Below are positions 34,452 to 44,115 of a stretch of 64,000 nucleotides of DNA, in pieces. Numbering within the stretch: position 1 is the stretch's first letter; every line of letters starts with the position of its first letter. The notes below the pieces were generated by a model that was given only the letters and a program-made list of their open reading frames with translations, made no database searches and was not told the DNA's origin. This DNA comes from an uncultured Bacteroidales bacterium (lineage in GTDB: Bacteria; Bacteroidota; Bacteroidia; Bacteroidales; UBA932), in the NCBI GenBank assembly GCA_946405435.1, contig CAMJHF010000011.1:1-64000 (forward strand). Reading direction: 5' to 3'. A program made the position numbers and the translations under genes.

Positions 34452-35736
34452 TGATCTTGATGATATAATAGTCTTTCTTGCCCTTCTGGGCGAGTATGTA
34501 TTTGCCGTCTATGATGTCCTGCTCCGTGAGCTGGCCGCCGAAGTCGGTGAATTTTTCTTTGTTGATGCTGAATCCGTTGTTCTGGATCATCTTGCGGGCT
34601 TCGCCTTTGGAGGGGAAGATTGAAGTTTCCACAGCAAGGGCTTCAAGGATTCCGATAGGCAGGCTGGAGCGGCTGATCTCGAAGGTGGGTACACCGTCGA
34701 ACACGTCCAGGAAGGTCTTCTCGTCCAGCTTCCTGAGGTCTTCGGACGTGGCTTTTCCGAACAGGATGGATGAAGCGCGCACTGCGTTTTCGTATTCGGC
34801 CTCTCCGTGGACCATGACGGTGACCTCGCGGGCCAGGAGTTTCTGGAGCTCGCGGCGCTCGGGGCTCTCCCTGTGCGCAGCGACGGCGGCCTCGATTGTG
34901 GCGCGGTCCAGCATCGTGAATATCTTGATGTAGCGCTCTGCGTCGGCGTCGCTTACGTTCAGCCAGAACTGGTAGAACTGGTAGGGGCTTGTGCGGGCGG
35001 GGTCGAGCCAGATGTTGCCCTTTTCCGTCTTTCCGAACTTGCCGCCGTCTGCCTTGGTGATGAGGGGGCAGGTGAGTGCGAAGGCCTCGCCCGAGCATGT
35101 GCGGCGTATCATTTCCGTGCCGGTGGTGATGTTGCCCCACTGGTCGGCTCCACCGAGCTGCAGCTTGACGCCCTTGTGCTGGTACAGGTACAGGAAATCG
35201 TAGCCCTGCAGCAGCTGGTATGAGAATTCGGTGAAGGACATGCCCTCGGAGGAGTCGCGCGAGAGACGTTTCTTGACAGAGTCTTTGCTCATCATGTAGT
35301 TGACTGTGATCATCTTGCCGATGTCACGGGCAAAATTGATGAAAGAGTAGTCCTTCATCCAGTCATAGTTGTTTACCAGCTCCGCCTTGTTGGGAGCGCT
35401 GGAATTGAAATCCAGGAACTTGCCCAGCTGGGCTTTTATGCACTCGACATTGTGGGCGAGGGTGGCCTCGTCGAGCAGATTGCGCTCCTGGCTTTTCATG
35501 GACGGGTCGCCTATCATGCCCGTGGCTCCGCCCACAAGGGCGTAGGGCTTGTGCCCGCATGCCTGGAAGTGCTTGAGAATCATTATGCTGACAAGATGCC
35601 CGATGTGCAGGGAATCTCCGGTTGGGTCAATTCCGACATATGCGGATGCAGGACCTTTGAGAAGTTCTTCTTCTGTCCCGGGCATAATGTCGTGGATCAT
35701 GCCTCTCCATTTCAACTCTTCTACAAAATTCTTCAT
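34444..35736 (-). CDS. tyrS: tyrosyl-tRNA synthetase
   Basis: A 430-residue class I aminoacyl-tRNA synthetase. [16 protein letters not shown] carries the HIGH motif; GGADQWGNI binds tyrosine; KFGKTEKGN is the KMSKS equivalent. The C-terminal ~70 residues form the S4-like tRNA-binding domain. Start ATG 35736 ([16 protein letters not shown]) fits family N-termini better than an upstream alternative. It is divergent from tpiA. Confidence 0.96.
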   Translation of the reverse strand: MKNFVEELKWRGMIHDIMPGTEEELLKGPASAYVGIDPTGDSLHIGHLVSIMILKHFQACGHKPYALVGGATGMIGDPSMKSQERNLLDEATLAHNVECIKAQLGKFLDFNSSAPNKAELVNNYDWMKDYSFINFARDIGKMITVNYMMSKDSVKKRLSRDSSEGMSFTEFSYQLLQGYDFLYLYQHKGVKLQLGGADQWGNITTGTEMIRRTCSGEAFALTCPLITKADGGKFGKTEKGNIWLDPARTSPYQFYQFWLNVSDADAERYIKIFTMLDRATIEAAVAAHRESPERRELQKLLAREVTVMVHGEAEYENAVRASSILFGKATSEDLRKLDEKTFLDVFDGVPTFEISRSSLPIGILEALAVETSIFPSKGEARKMIQNNGFSINKEKFTDFGGQLTEQDIIDGKYILAQKGKKDYYIIKING

Positions 35737-35777
35737 AAGATAAATGTTAATAGACCGCAAATTTGGACAATTATTAG

Positions 35778-35785
35778 TAAATTTG
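35778..35785 (+). promoter_or_regulatory. -7 box for tpiA
   Basis: TAAATTTG, 31 bases before ATG 35817. Confidence 0.5.
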
Positions 35786-35816
35786 CAATCTCTAAAGCAA
35801 ATTAGATTAAAAAAGT

Positions 35817-36572
35817 ATGAGAAAAAAGATCGTTGCGGGAAACTGGAAAATGAACACTACGGTTCCCGAGGGCGTTGAGCTCGCAAAGGCGGTTGTGGCC
35901 CGTTCGGCTGAAGTGCCCGCCAATGTCAAACTTATTGTAGCTACTCCTTTTACTCACCTTTATCCTGTATGCGAGGTACTGAAAGGCAGCCCCGTGGGTC
36001 TGTCGGCAGAGAACTGCGCAGACAAGGAGAAAGGCGCCTACACAGGTGAAGTGTCTGCCGCCATGCTGGCATCCGTCGGTTGCCAGTACACAATCCTCGG
36101 CCATTCGGAGCGTCGCCAGTACTACGGTGAAACCGATGCCAAGCTGGTGGACAAGGTGCGTCTGGCACTCGGCGCCGGACTGGACGTCATCCTCTGCGTA
36201 GGAGAGAACCTGGAGGAGCGTGAAGCGGGCCGTCATTTCGAAGTGTGCGAGTCTCAGATAAAGAACGTTCTCTATACCCTCGAAGCCGAGGATATGAAGC
36301 ACATAGTCGTGGCCTATGAGCCCGTGTGGGCTATCGGAACGGGTAAAACCGCCACTGCCGAGCAGGCCGAAGAAATCCATGCATTCATCCGCAAGACCAT
36401 AGCCGACAAGTTCGGTGCCCAGGTTGCAGAAGACACCACCATCCTTTACGGCGGCTCCTGCAAGCCTTCAAACGCCAAAGAGCTGTTTGCACAGAAAGAC
36501 ATTGACGGCGGTCTCATCGGAGGCGCAGCCCTCAAGGCAGACGACTTTATCGGTATTGCACTGTCATTTTAA
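35817..36572 (+). CDS. tpiA: triosephosphate isomerase
   Basis: A 251-residue glycolytic enzyme interconverting dihydroxyacetone phosphate and glyceraldehyde-3-phosphate. VAGNWKMNT holds the active Lys11, [13 protein letters not shown] the His, and [16 protein letters not shown] the catalytic Glu and the start of loop 6; [11 protein letters not shown] binds phosphate. Length is standard. Its 3' end overlaps the convergent lipoprotein gene by 9 bases. Confidence 0.97.
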   Translation: MRKKIVAGNWKMNTTVPEGVELAKAVVARSAEVPANVKLIVATPFTHLYPVCEVLKGSPVGLSAENCADKEKGAYTGEVSAAMLASVGCQYTILGHSERRQYYGETDAKLVDKVRLALGAGLDVILCVGENLEEREAGRHFEVCESQIKNVLYTLEAEDMKHIVVAYEPVWAIGTGKTATAEQAEEIHAFIRKTIADKFGAQVAEDTTILYGGSCKPSNAKELFAQKDIDGGLIGGAALKADDFIGIALSF

Positions 36573-36980
36573 GGTGCGGACCACTACGGCCGTGTGCTGA
36601 GTGGCATCGCACAACCATATTATATCACCCTTGATGCGCTGGACATTGAGGGTGATGTTGTTTCTGTACCTCTCTCCGTAGGTGGTGTTCCAGGAGATGT
36701 TTGCAGTGACTTCTCCGCCTGCCGAAAGTGGGATGCGGTCCAGTTCTACCACAAAGAAATAGAGCATGGTGTCGGAATGGGCACGGAAGCGGCAGCGGTC
36801 CTCGTTGTACGAAAGCTGGCAGGTGGATTCGTTGAAGACGAATACCTTTTCCCCGTCAAGTTCCAGCCGGACGGTTTCGTCGCTCAGGAAGGAACTCATA
36901 GAGGTATTGCCCGGATGGCAACCGGCCGCCATGGCGCACAGAAGCATGAGTGGCAGGAATATGCGGAGAAGCGTTTTCAT
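36564..36980 (-). CDS. small lipoprotein downstream of the M6 protease
   Basis: A 138-residue protein from ATG 36980 with a lipoprotein signal ([18 protein letters not shown]). The mature part is beta-rich; I recognise no family. It is coupled to the M6 protease gene by a 4-base ATGA overlap, so it may be a partner or anchor for that secreted protease; this is inferred only from position. Confidence 0.65.
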   Translation of the reverse strand: MKTLLRIFLPLMLLCAMAAGCHPGNTSMSSFLSDETVRLELDGEKVFVFNESTCQLSYNEDRCRFRAHSDTMLYFFVVELDRIPLSAGGEVTANISWNTTYGERYRNNITLNVQRIKGDIIWLCDATQHTAVVVRTLK

Positions 36981-38701
36981 CTGATACTGATTCTTTTGGT
37001 GATTATCTCCATCGTACCGTCCGAATACCATATTTCGGCTTTGAGCGTACCATTGGATTCAGGGTGCCAGTAGCCGTCGGAACCGGGGAAGATTCTCATG
37101 TTGTTGAAGTACCAGAGGACGGTTTCGGCATTTTCGAGGTTGTATACCCTCAGGGGCAAGGGCTCGCCGGATTTGAAAGTTCCGTCTTCGTTCCGGGAAC
37201 TGGAGTTCAGGTAGATGAAGGGATAAGCTCCTTTCTGCTTGCCTTTCGTGCTGAGTCTCAGGTTGTTGGAGAAGGCTGAACCGCTGGTGGAAATGGCTTG
37301 TATCCGTATGGAATAATTGGAAGAAGGTTTGAGCCCCTCGATAATATAATAGAAACTGCCGTCATCTTGGGGACGTACCTGCACCGAGTTTGCCGTGCCG
37401 TCGCCGGGGGAGTTTTCATCATACCACGATATGTTGCAGAGGTTGACGTCCATTTCCGAGTCGGTGACCCAGTTGATGATGATGGCATCCTGGAAGACCT
37501 GGCTCGAAAGCACGGTAATGGGTGTGAGGATATAAAAACTCACGCTCCCGTCTCCTGCCAGGGTGATGCGGTCCAGGGCGAAACGGCTGGTGGCTCCGTT
37601 CCAGAAACGGAAGGAGGGATCGGTGTCGGAACTGAAGAATGTGCGCCCCTGCTGCGGGAAAAAAGCGTCTTTAAGGGAACTGGCGCCAGGAATCGCGCTT
37701 ACTACGTATGCACACTGGTGGTCCGGACGGCAGTTGACCTGATTGAGGCTCCAGCGCTCCCGGGCTGTGAGATTGCGCTTGTAAAGGTCAGAGTACCATG
37801 CGTTGTTGTCCGACCGGTCTACGTGGTAGATGACGAGTCCGCCGCCGTCGATGTCCTTGTCCCATCCTTCGGCTTTCCTGCATTCCAGCAGATAATACTC
37901 ATCGTCGGTGTCGGAGTTGATGCGTACATACTGCTTGCCAGAGCTGATGGGCTGCAGGCGGACGAATCCTCGGGAGAAAGGTATTCTGTTGCCGATTCCA
38001 AGCATCTCCAGGTCAATGGCGCTGAAATTGGCCGGCAGTCTTCCGGGGGAGTCTCCGGCACCCAGGTCCATCGGACTCAGCTTCCCCCAGAGGCCTCTGG
38101 CCGTTCCGCTCCCGTCCGCCCCGTCGGTGTCGTAGAGGTCGGGAAGGCCGAACACATGACCGAACTCATGGCAGAAAATGGCCGGAGAAGCAAACTCGGT
38201 ACAGATTGAGAAGCTGTCCACGAAGCAGCCGCTGTGCGTGAAGCGGCCTCCGTGGGCGCTCATGAAACCCTGCTGGGGCCATAGAAGGTCGGCTCCGCCT
38301 CCTTCGGCTTCGCTGGGACCGGCGGCAAGGATGTAGATGTTGTCGATTACTCCGTCGCCGTCGTTGTCATAGACGCTAAGGTCGGCGGACACTGCTGCGG
38401 CAACGTCCCGTATCAGTTCGCCGCAGCGCATGTCGCGCATGGTGGAGGAATTGGCTCCGTACCAGGAATAGATCTTCTTGAGTCGTACTGTAGGGAGGAC
38501 TTCGAAGGAAAATGTACGCTCCGGATGGAACTGGTCGTTGAAAAAGCTGGTTGCGGTGCTGATCTTGGCCTCCGTTGCGGACTGATGGTCGGAGAAAGTG
38601 AGGTCGCTGAATTCCACGGGAATGACAACTGCCCTGAAATTCTCCGCCATGAGGGCGAGGGGGAGCAGTAGTGAGATCATAGTGTAAATCAGGCGCCTCA
38701 T
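36977..38701 (-). CDS. secreted M6-family metalloprotease
   Basis: A 574-residue exported protein. A signal peptide of ~19 residues (LLLPLALMAE) is followed by the M6 (immune inhibitor A-like) catalytic domain: VVIPVEFSDLTF, the Asp-rich VYDNDGDGVIDNIYILAAG, and the zinc motif FCHEFGHVFGLPDLYD near residue 178. A beta-rich region and a Fn3-like segment (SSNYSIRIQAISTSGSAF) make up the C-terminal half. Such proteases are common in gut Bacteroidales. No sorting domain is obvious at the C-terminus. Confidence 0.9.
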   Translation of the reverse strand: MRRLIYTMISLLLPLALMAENFRAVVIPVEFSDLTFSDHQSATEAKISTATSFFNDQFHPERTFSFEVLPTVRLKKIYSWYGANSSTMRDMRCGELIRDVAAAVSADLSVYDNDGDGVIDNIYILAAGPSEAEGGGADLLWPQQGFMSAHGGRFTHSGCFVDSFSICTEFASPAIFCHEFGHVFGLPDLYDTDGADGSGTARGLWGKLSPMDLGAGDSPGRLPANFSAIDLEMLGIGNRIPFSRGFVRLQPISSGKQYVRINSDTDDEYYLLECRKAEGWDKDIDGGGLVIYHVDRSDNNAWYSDLYKRNLTARERWSLNQVNCRPDHQCAYVVSAIPGASSLKDAFFPQQGRTFFSSDTDPSFRFWNGATSRFALDRITLAGDGSVSFYILTPITVLSSQVFQDAIIINWVTDSEMDVNLCNISWYDENSPGDGTANSVQVRPQDDGSFYYIIEGLKPSSNYSIRIQAISTSGSAFSNNLRLSTKGKQKGAYPFIYLNSSSRNEDGTFKSGEPLPLRVYNLENAETVLWYFNNMRIFPGSDGYWHPESNGTLKAEIWYSDGTMEIITKRISIR

Positions 38702-38828
38702 TGGAAAAAGTTTAGATGCAAAAGGCCGGTAACCTCGCGGCTCCCGACCTTTAAACGTGTACTAAAACCTAAACCTGCTATATAGATGCATAAGGTTTTA
38801 GAAACGTTGCATCAAAAACAAAAAAAAA

Positions 38829-39005
38829 TTATTTTTTTGCTTCGTCTACAGAAATCTTGCGGAATTCTTTGAGATCCTTCATGAGCTCGAGGGCTGCTTT
38901 ACGTGCGCGTGCACCGGCTGCTTTGTTGCCTTTTACAAGCTGAGCCTCTGCATTGACTTTGAATGCCTCAATGTTGGCGTTGATTTTTTCTACAAGTGCT
39001 TTCAT
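38829..39005 (-). CDS. histone H1-like basic protein
   Basis: A 58-residue protein from ATG 39005. MKALVEKINANIEAF, then VKGNKAAGARARKAALELMK, ending in a Lys-containing tail. This matches the small histone-H1-like family of Bacteroidota and is probably a nucleoid-associated protein. An upstream in-frame extension would add an unlikely hydrophobic leader in AT-rich promoter-like DNA, so the inner ATG is chosen. Confidence 0.85.
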   Translation of the reverse strand: MKALVEKINANIEAFKVNAEAQLVKGNKAAGARARKAALELMKDLKEFRKISVDEAKK

Positions 39006-39103
39006 AAGAAAAATAGTATTTAAAATTGTTTTGGTGTTAGTGTTCAAAAATCCTCCGCAATATATAAATAATTTTTTAAATAACAATTATTTTTGGAAAT
39101 AAC

Positions 39104-39706
39104 TTATTGACCTGATGCGCTTTCCACTTCTTTGACCTTGGTGTTGAGCTGGGTCATTGCCATCTGGCTGCCCGCCAGGGCCCATGTCTTGATTCCGGCG
39201 GCCACTTTCTGGGTTATGGACGGCAATTCCGCAATCTGCTCCAAGCTGAAATGCCCGAGCACGAATCCTATCTGTCCGCCCTCGTTGAAGTCGTGTCCCA
39301 CGCCTATGCGTATGCGGGCGTACTGTCTGGTCTGGAGAAGTTCCTCAATGTTGCGCAGCCCGTTGTGGCCTCCGTCGCTGCCGCTGGTCCGCATGCGGAC
39401 AGTCCCGAACGGCAGGTTGATGTCGTCGCACACGACAATCAGGTTCTCGACCGGAATGTCAAGCTCGCCAAGCCAGTAGCGGACGGCGTTGCCGCTAAGG
39501 TTCATGTAGGTAGAAGGCTTGAGCAGATGGAAGGTGCGCCCCTTGAGGCTGTCAGAGGCCATCGCACCGTAACGCTTGTCCTCAAACGTAATATTGGACG
39601 CCTTAGCCCAGGCGTCCAATACTGTGAATCCAATGTTATGCCTGGTCCCGGCATATTCGGCACCTATGTTGCCGAGTCCGGCCACCAGATAACTCTTGTC
39701 GGCCAC
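39104..39706 (-). CDS. pth: peptidyl-tRNA hydrolase
   Basis: A 200-residue enzyme that recycles peptidyl-tRNA. YLVAGLGNIGAEYAGTRHNIGF contains the conserved Asn and catalytic His; LLKPSTYMNLSGNAV and VCDDINLPFG follow, and GGHNGLRNI binds tRNA. It lies 2 bases after rplY, a common pairing. Confidence 0.96.
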   Translation of the reverse strand: MADKSYLVAGLGNIGAEYAGTRHNIGFTVLDAWAKASNITFEDKRYGAMASDSLKGRTFHLLKPSTYMNLSGNAVRYWLGELDIPVENLIVVCDDINLPFGTVRMRTSGSDGGHNGLRNIEELLQTRQYARIRIGVGHDFNEGGQIGFVLGHFSLEQIAELPSITQKVAAGIKTWALAGSQMAMTQLNTKVKEVESASGQ

Positions 39707-39708
39707 TT

Positions 39709-40284
39709 TTATGCCTCCTCGGTGCTTACCACGGTGTTGCGGGTTGTCTTGACGCCGCAGATGATAGCATCCTTGTCGGTGGTGACGACGACGTTGTCGA
39801 GCTTGATGTCACCTGCCTTGATGCGCTTGTCCAGGCCGAGGCTGGTGATGTCGACGGTAACCTCGTCGGGAAGGTTGGCCATGGTGGCGCAAACGCGGAT
39901 GTCGCGGGCGTTCTGGTAGAACTTACCACCCTGCTGCACACCTACTGCATGTCCGGTGATCACGAGGGGCACCTTGATGTTGATGGGCTTGCTGTCGTTG
40001 ACTGCAAGGAAATCGACATGAAGGCATGCGTCGGTGACGGGATGCCACTGGAGCTCGTGGAGAACGGCGTTGTACTGCTGGCCGTTGTCGAGCTTGAGGT
40101 CGATGATGAAAGCCTTGGGCGTATCGGTGACGGCCTTAAGGTCTTTTGCGTTTACTGTGAAGAGGATGTCCTTAACACCGCAACCATAGAGGTTGCAAGG
40201 GACGAGACCCTGCTTGCGGATGGCTTTGAGAGCCGCCTTGCCGGCCGCTTCGCGGACCTGGCCCTGGAGTTCGAAATGTTGCAT
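39709..40284 (-). CDS. rplY: 50S ribosomal protein L25/general stress protein Ctc
   Basis: A 191-residue protein: an N-terminal L25 5S-rRNA-binding domain (QGLVPCNLYG) and a C-terminal beta TL5-type domain (QWHPVTDACLHVDFLAV; LPDEVTVDITSL). It binds 5S rRNA in the large subunit. A TATCTTTG box at 40369 gives a leader of about 80 bases that contains an AAAACC/GGTTTT hairpin. It is in an operon with pth. Confidence 0.95.
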   Translation of the reverse strand: MQHFELQGQVREAAGKAALKAIRKQGLVPCNLYGCGVKDILFTVNAKDLKAVTDTPKAFIIDLKLDNGQQYNAVLHELQWHPVTDACLHVDFLAVNDSKPINIKVPLVITGHAVGVQQGGKFYQNARDIRVCATMANLPDEVTVDITSLGLDKRIKAGDIKLDNVVVTTDKDAIICGVKTTRNTVVSTEEA

Positions 40285-40368
40285 TTTCTAATGTTTAAAA
40301 TGTGTTACTCATCCCGGATAAACCGGTACCCATTGCACCAAAACCATAAAGGTTTTAAAATGCGGCTG

Positions 40369-40376
40369 CAAAGATA
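40369..40376 (-). promoter_or_regulatory. -7 box for rplY-pth
   Basis: TATCTTTG on the minus strand, 84 bases before the rplY ATG. The intervening leader includes AAAACC ATAAA GGTTTT around 40340-40357, a possible regulatory or terminator hairpin. Confidence 0.5.
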
Positions 40377-40401
40377 AGCAGAAAAATTAGTTTTGAAACA
40401 C

Positions 40402-42258
40402 TTAACCCAGTAATTTTTCGCTTCTTTGTATGAATTCTGCAAGGGCTTTGCCTTTGAGCATGCCTTTACCCAGAAGGGCCAGGTCGACAACCTGCTTGAG
40501 GAGGTCGGAGGTACCTTCGCGGTCCGCCCATATCTTGGCGATCACCGGATTCTCCATATTCACCTTAACGTCGTAGGACTCGGGCATGGAACCATAGAAG
40601 TTCATGCCTCCTCCCAGGGCGCTCATCTCGCGCCAGCGGCGCATGAATTCGCTCTGCGTAAGCACTACAGGGGCCGCCTCGGCGCCCAGATTCTCCGGTT
40701 CCACCCTGTATTCGTTGCCCTCGGGCAGCACACCCTTGAAGAGCTCTTCCAGAGCCTTTTTGTCGTCGTCGCTCATCTCGGGCTTGACTTTCTCCTCCTT
40801 GGGTATCAGGTTGTCGGGAGTGTCGCTGTCCACGCGCGCAAACCGTGCATCCTTAAGTTTCTGCTCCAGCATGTTCACGAAGTGGCTGTCCAGTTCGCAG
40901 TCCATGAGCAGCACGTCGTAGCCCTGATTCTTTGCGGCCTGAATGTCGCTGTACTGTGCATCTGCATCGGTGGCGTAGAGGTACACCACTTTCTTGTCCT
41001 TGTCGGTCTGGTTGCCTTCGATGCCTTTGCGGTAATCCTCAAGCGAGAAGAATTTGCCTTCCGTGTTCTTGAGCAGCGCGAAGTCCATGGCCCGTTCGCA
41101 GAATTTCTCGTCGGAGAGCATTCCGTATTCGATGAACAGCTTGATGTTGTCCCACTTCTGCTCGAACTGGGGGCGCTGCTCCTTGAATATCTCTTCGAGG
41201 CGGTCCGCCACCTTCTTGGTGATATATGTGCTGATTTTCTTGACGTTGGAATCGCTTTGCAGGTAGCTTCTGCTCACGTTCAGGGGGATGTCGGGGGAGT
41301 CTATCACGCCGTGCAGCAGCGTCAGGAAGTCAGGAACGATGTTGTCGACATGTTCGGTGACGAACATCTGGTTGCAGTAGAGTTGGATCTTGTTGCGGTC
41401 GATGGCCATGCGCTCCTTGATCTTTGGGAAGTACAGCACGCCGGTGAGGTTGAAGGGATAGTCGACGTTGAGGTGTATCCAGAACATCGGTTCCTCTTCC
41501 ATGGGGTAGAGGGCCTTGTAGAAGTTCAGGTAGTCCTCGTCCTTGAGCTCCGAAGGCGCCTTGGTCCAGATGGGATCGATGCTGTTGATGACGTCGTCCT
41601 CATCTGTCTCTACGCTCTTGCCGTCCTTCCATTCGGTCTTTTTGCCGAAGACCACCGGGACAGGCATGAACTTGCAGTACTTGTCCAGCAGGCTGCGAAT
41701 CTTGCCCTTGGTGCCGAATTCTTCGGCGCTTTCGTCGTCGAAGTAGAGGGTTACGGTGGTGCCGCGCGTATCTTTCTTGCTCTTTCCCATGGTGAACTCG
41801 GGAGTGCCGTCGCAGCTCCACTGGACCGCTTCTGCGCCTTCCTGCCAGCTCAGGGTGTCGATGGTCACCTTTTTTGACACCATGAAGGCCGAATAGAATC
41901 CCAGTCCGAAGTGGCCTATGATATTCGTCTGGTCTTTGTACTTCTCGAGGAATTCGCCGGCGCTGGAAAAGGCTATCTGATTGATGTAGCGGTCCACTTC
42001 GTCGGCTGTCATGCCTATGCCGTTGTCGGTTATCGCGAGGGTTTTCTTCTTCTCGTTCAGCTCTATGCTGACCTTGAGCTCGCCCGTTTCGCCCTTGAAG
42101 GTGCCGGTGGATGCCAGCGCCTTGAGTTTCTGGGCGGCGTCGACTGCGTTGGCTACCAGCTCACGCAGGAAGATTTCGTGGTCGCTGTAGAGAAATTGCT
42201 TGATTACCGGAAATATGTTCTCGGTAGTTACTCCGATTTGTCCTTTTGTGTTTGCCAT
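40402..42258 (-). CDS. htpG: molecular chaperone HtpG (Hsp90)
   Basis: A 618-residue dimeric ATP-dependent chaperone. The GHKL ATPase domain shows RELVANAVDA, LAITDNGIGMTADE and GHFGLGFYSAFMVS; the middle domain has LYCNQMFVTEHVDNIVPDFL and GVIDSPDIPLNVSRSYLQ. Length is standard for bacteria. The ATG lies just 18 bases after the hairpin ending the upstream ligase gene, so the terminator occupies its leader. Confidence 0.97.
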   Translation of the reverse strand: MANTKGQIGVTTENIFPVIKQFLYSDHEIFLRELVANAVDAAQKLKALASTGTFKGETGELKVSIELNEKKKTLAITDNGIGMTADEVDRYINQIAFSSAGEFLEKYKDQTNIIGHFGLGFYSAFMVSKKVTIDTLSWQEGAEAVQWSCDGTPEFTMGKSKKDTRGTTVTLYFDDESAEEFGTKGKIRSLLDKYCKFMPVPVVFGKKTEWKDGKSVETDEDDVINSIDPIWTKAPSELKDEDYLNFYKALYPMEEEPMFWIHLNVDYPFNLTGVLYFPKIKERMAIDRNKIQLYCNQMFVTEHVDNIVPDFLTLLHGVIDSPDIPLNVSRSYLQSDSNVKKISTYITKKVADRLEEIFKEQRPQFEQKWDNIKLFIEYGMLSDEKFCERAMDFALLKNTEGKFFSLEDYRKGIEGNQTDKDKKVVYLYATDADAQYSDIQAAKNQGYDVLLMDCELDSHFVNMLEQKLKDARFARVDSDTPDNLIPKEEKVKPEMSDDDKKALEELFKGVLPEGNEYRVEPENLGAEAAPVVLTQSEFMRRWREMSALGGGMNFYGSMPESYDVKVNMENPVIAKIWADREGTSDLLKQVVDLALLGKGMLKGKALAEFIQRSEKLLG

Positions 42259-42265
42259 AATTATG

Positions 42266-42298
42266 AAAAAAATTAACCGGCCCTTCTGGCGGGCCGGT
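42266..42298 (-). terminator. terminator between the acyl-CoA ligase and htpG
   Basis: On the minus strand ACCGGCCC and GGGCCGGT (outer limits 42276-42298) form an 8-bp GC-rich stem, followed by TTAATTTTTTT. It ends the ligase transcript but also stands immediately before the htpG start, so incomplete termination would feed htpG. Confidence 0.85.
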
Positions 42299-42337
42299 CA
42301 ATCATAACTCAAATTGTATTCCAGTGACAAATTGTCA

Positions 42338-43984
42338 TTATTTGTAGAGGAAGCGTTTGATGCTCATCTTGGGAGTCTTCTCGAACGGAGCGAGCACGGT
42401 TTCAACCTTGGCGATCTGGCTGTAGGCAGGCAGCTGGCGGTTGGATGCGGTGCGGATCTTCTCGGGGATGTCGGACACGCTTTCGCTGTCGAGCTTGTCG
42501 CGCTTGATGGAATCATTGTCCAGATACACCAGGGCAACGATCTTGCCGGCCCTGTCCACGACGACCGACTCGGCCACGTAAGGCTGGTTGTTGATGATTG
42601 CCTCAAGCTCCTCGGGATAGATGTTCTGTCCGTTGGCAGAAAGGATCATGCTCTTGGAGCGGCCCTTGATGAAGATGTTGCCGTCCTTGTCCATGATTCC
42701 AAGGTCGCCGGTGCGCAGGTAACCGTCTTCGGTGAAAGCGTTTGCAGACGCCTCGGGATTCTTGAAATAACCGATGGTGATGTTCTCGCCCTTGGCCTGG
42801 ATCTCTCCTGCAATGTGCTGGGGATCTTCGGAGTCGATGCGGACGGTGGCCACGTCGACGGCCTTGCCGCAGGAACCGGGGACGAACTTGGTCCAGTGTT
42901 CATAGGCCAGCAGGGGACAAGCCTCGGTCATGCCGTAGCCGACCAGGTAAGGGAAGTTGATGCGCTTGAAGAGTTTCTCCACTTCGGGATTGAGAGGTGC
43001 GCCGCCCATGATGAATTCCTGGACTTCACCTCCAAAGGCCTGTACCAGACCGTCCTTAACCTTCTTATAAATAATATTGTTGATGCCGGGGATTTTGAGG
43101 AGCACCTTGACGATGGGCTTGTCGAGGGTGGGCTTGACCTTGCTCTTGTAGATCTTCTCCATTACCAGAGGAACTGTAATGAGAAGGTAGGGCTTGACCT
43201 CGGCAAATGCCTTGAGAAGGGTTGCGGGGGTCGGGGCTTTGCCGAGCCAGTAGATGGCGGTGCCGTTGCAAAGAGGGTAGATGAACTCGATGACCAGTCC
43301 GTACATGTGAGCCATGGGGAGCATGGAGACCATCCTTTCGCCGGCAGGTACGTTGCGCTGGCTGTAGTCTACGTTGGCGCTGAAGTTATGGTAGGTGAGC
43401 ATGACGCCCTTGGGGTCGCCGGTCGATCCGGAGGTGTAGCTGATGGTGGAAAGGTCTTCCCAGTTGTCGGTGGGGAACACCACGTTGTCGGGGCCGTAGC
43501 CGTCCTGCCATTTCTCGTCGAACAGGTCGTCCATGGTGTCGTACACGGCCTTGGTCTGCTCGTCCTTGGCCCAGAGGCAGCTCCAGTCGTCGATATTCAC
43601 GGCAAGCTGCAGAAGGGGCATCTTGGAGATGTCCATCTTCGCCCATTTGTCGGCGTTGGTGAAGATAGCTATGCTCTCGGAATGGTTGACCAGGAAGGAT
43701 GCATTTTCGGGAGTGAAGTCGGCCAGCAGCGGCACGATGACGGTTTCGTAGGTATTGACTGCCATGTAGGACATGCCCCAGCGGGCGCCGTTACGGGCGT
43801 AGAGGGCGATCTTGTCGCCTTTCTTGAAGCCGAGCTTGTCGAACACGAGGTGGAATTTCTCGATCTGGGTAGCCATCTGGCCGTAGGTGAAGGATTCGCC
43901 GCCGATGCTGTTGAGGGCGGACTTGTCCCAGTATTTGCGCGTCGCGTCCTGCAGGCGCTCAAGGTAATGAGGATAATTAGGCAT
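42338..43984 (-). CDS. fadD: long-chain fatty acid-CoA ligase (AMP-binding)
   Basis: A 548-residue adenylate-forming enzyme. P-loop-like SYTSGSTGDPKGVMLTYHN, YGMTEACPLLAYE, and YLRTGDLGIMDKDGNIFIKG are all present; the C-terminal ANGQNIYPEELEAI and the end PKMSIKRFLYK contain the catalytic Lys region. It probably activates fatty acids with CoA. ATG 43984 is chosen over an upstream start because it aligns with the family; a TACTTTTG box stands at 44013-44020. Confidence 0.92.
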   Translation of the reverse strand: MPNYPHYLERLQDATRKYWDKSALNSIGGESFTYGQMATQIEKFHLVFDKLGFKKGDKIALYARNGARWGMSYMAVNTYETVIVPLLADFTPENASFLVNHSESIAIFTNADKWAKMDISKMPLLQLAVNIDDWSCLWAKDEQTKAVYDTMDDLFDEKWQDGYGPDNVVFPTDNWEDLSTISYTSGSTGDPKGVMLTYHNFSANVDYSQRNVPAGERMVSMLPMAHMYGLVIEFIYPLCNGTAIYWLGKAPTPATLLKAFAEVKPYLLITVPLVMEKIYKSKVKPTLDKPIVKVLLKIPGINNIIYKKVKDGLVQAFGGEVQEFIMGGAPLNPEVEKLFKRINFPYLVGYGMTEACPLLAYEHWTKFVPGSCGKAVDVATVRIDSEDPQHIAGEIQAKGENITIGYFKNPEASANAFTEDGYLRTGDLGIMDKDGNIFIKGRSKSMILSANGQNIYPEELEAIINNQPYVAESVVVDRAGKIVALVYLDNDSIKRDKLDSESVSDIPEKIRTASNRQLPAYSQIAKVETVLAPFEKTPKMSIKRFLYK

Positions 43985-44012
43985 TATTGAAATTGGTTTT
44001 GGTTTCCGGAAG

Positions 44013-44020
44013 CAAAAGTA
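44013..44020 (-). promoter_or_regulatory. -7 box for the acyl-CoA ligase
   Basis: TACTTTTG on the minus strand, 28 bases before ATG 43984. Confidence 0.5.
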
Positions 44021-44032
44021 AAGTCGCCGTCC

Positions 44033-44040
44033 TATTTTTG
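44033..44040 (+). promoter_or_regulatory. -7 box for the HAD hydrolase
   Basis: TATTTTTG, 75 bases before ATG 44116, back to back with the ligase box at 44013. Confidence 0.5.
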
Positions 44041-44115
44041 CAATCAAGGATATGGGTATGTGGCGAATAATTCCGATATTTGTGGCGAATTGTTAATATT
44101 TGTGGCGAAAATTAT

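Noticed and set aside
37298..38209. 303-codon open frame opposite the M6 protease
   Set aside because: Fully contained antisense to a gene with a clear HEFGH motif.
38762..38801. CTAAAACC/GGTTTTAG inverted repeat between the M6 protease and H1-like genes
   Set aside because: Perfect 8-bp arms but a 24-base loop and no T tract on either strand; could not be called terminator or riboswitch.
40426..41877. 483-codon open frame on the plus strand
   Set aside because: Complement of htpG; low-complexity Val/Leu/His composition and no start signal.
42314..43990. 558-codon open frame on the plus strand
   Set aside because: Complement of the acyl-CoA ligase; shadow frame from codon bias.
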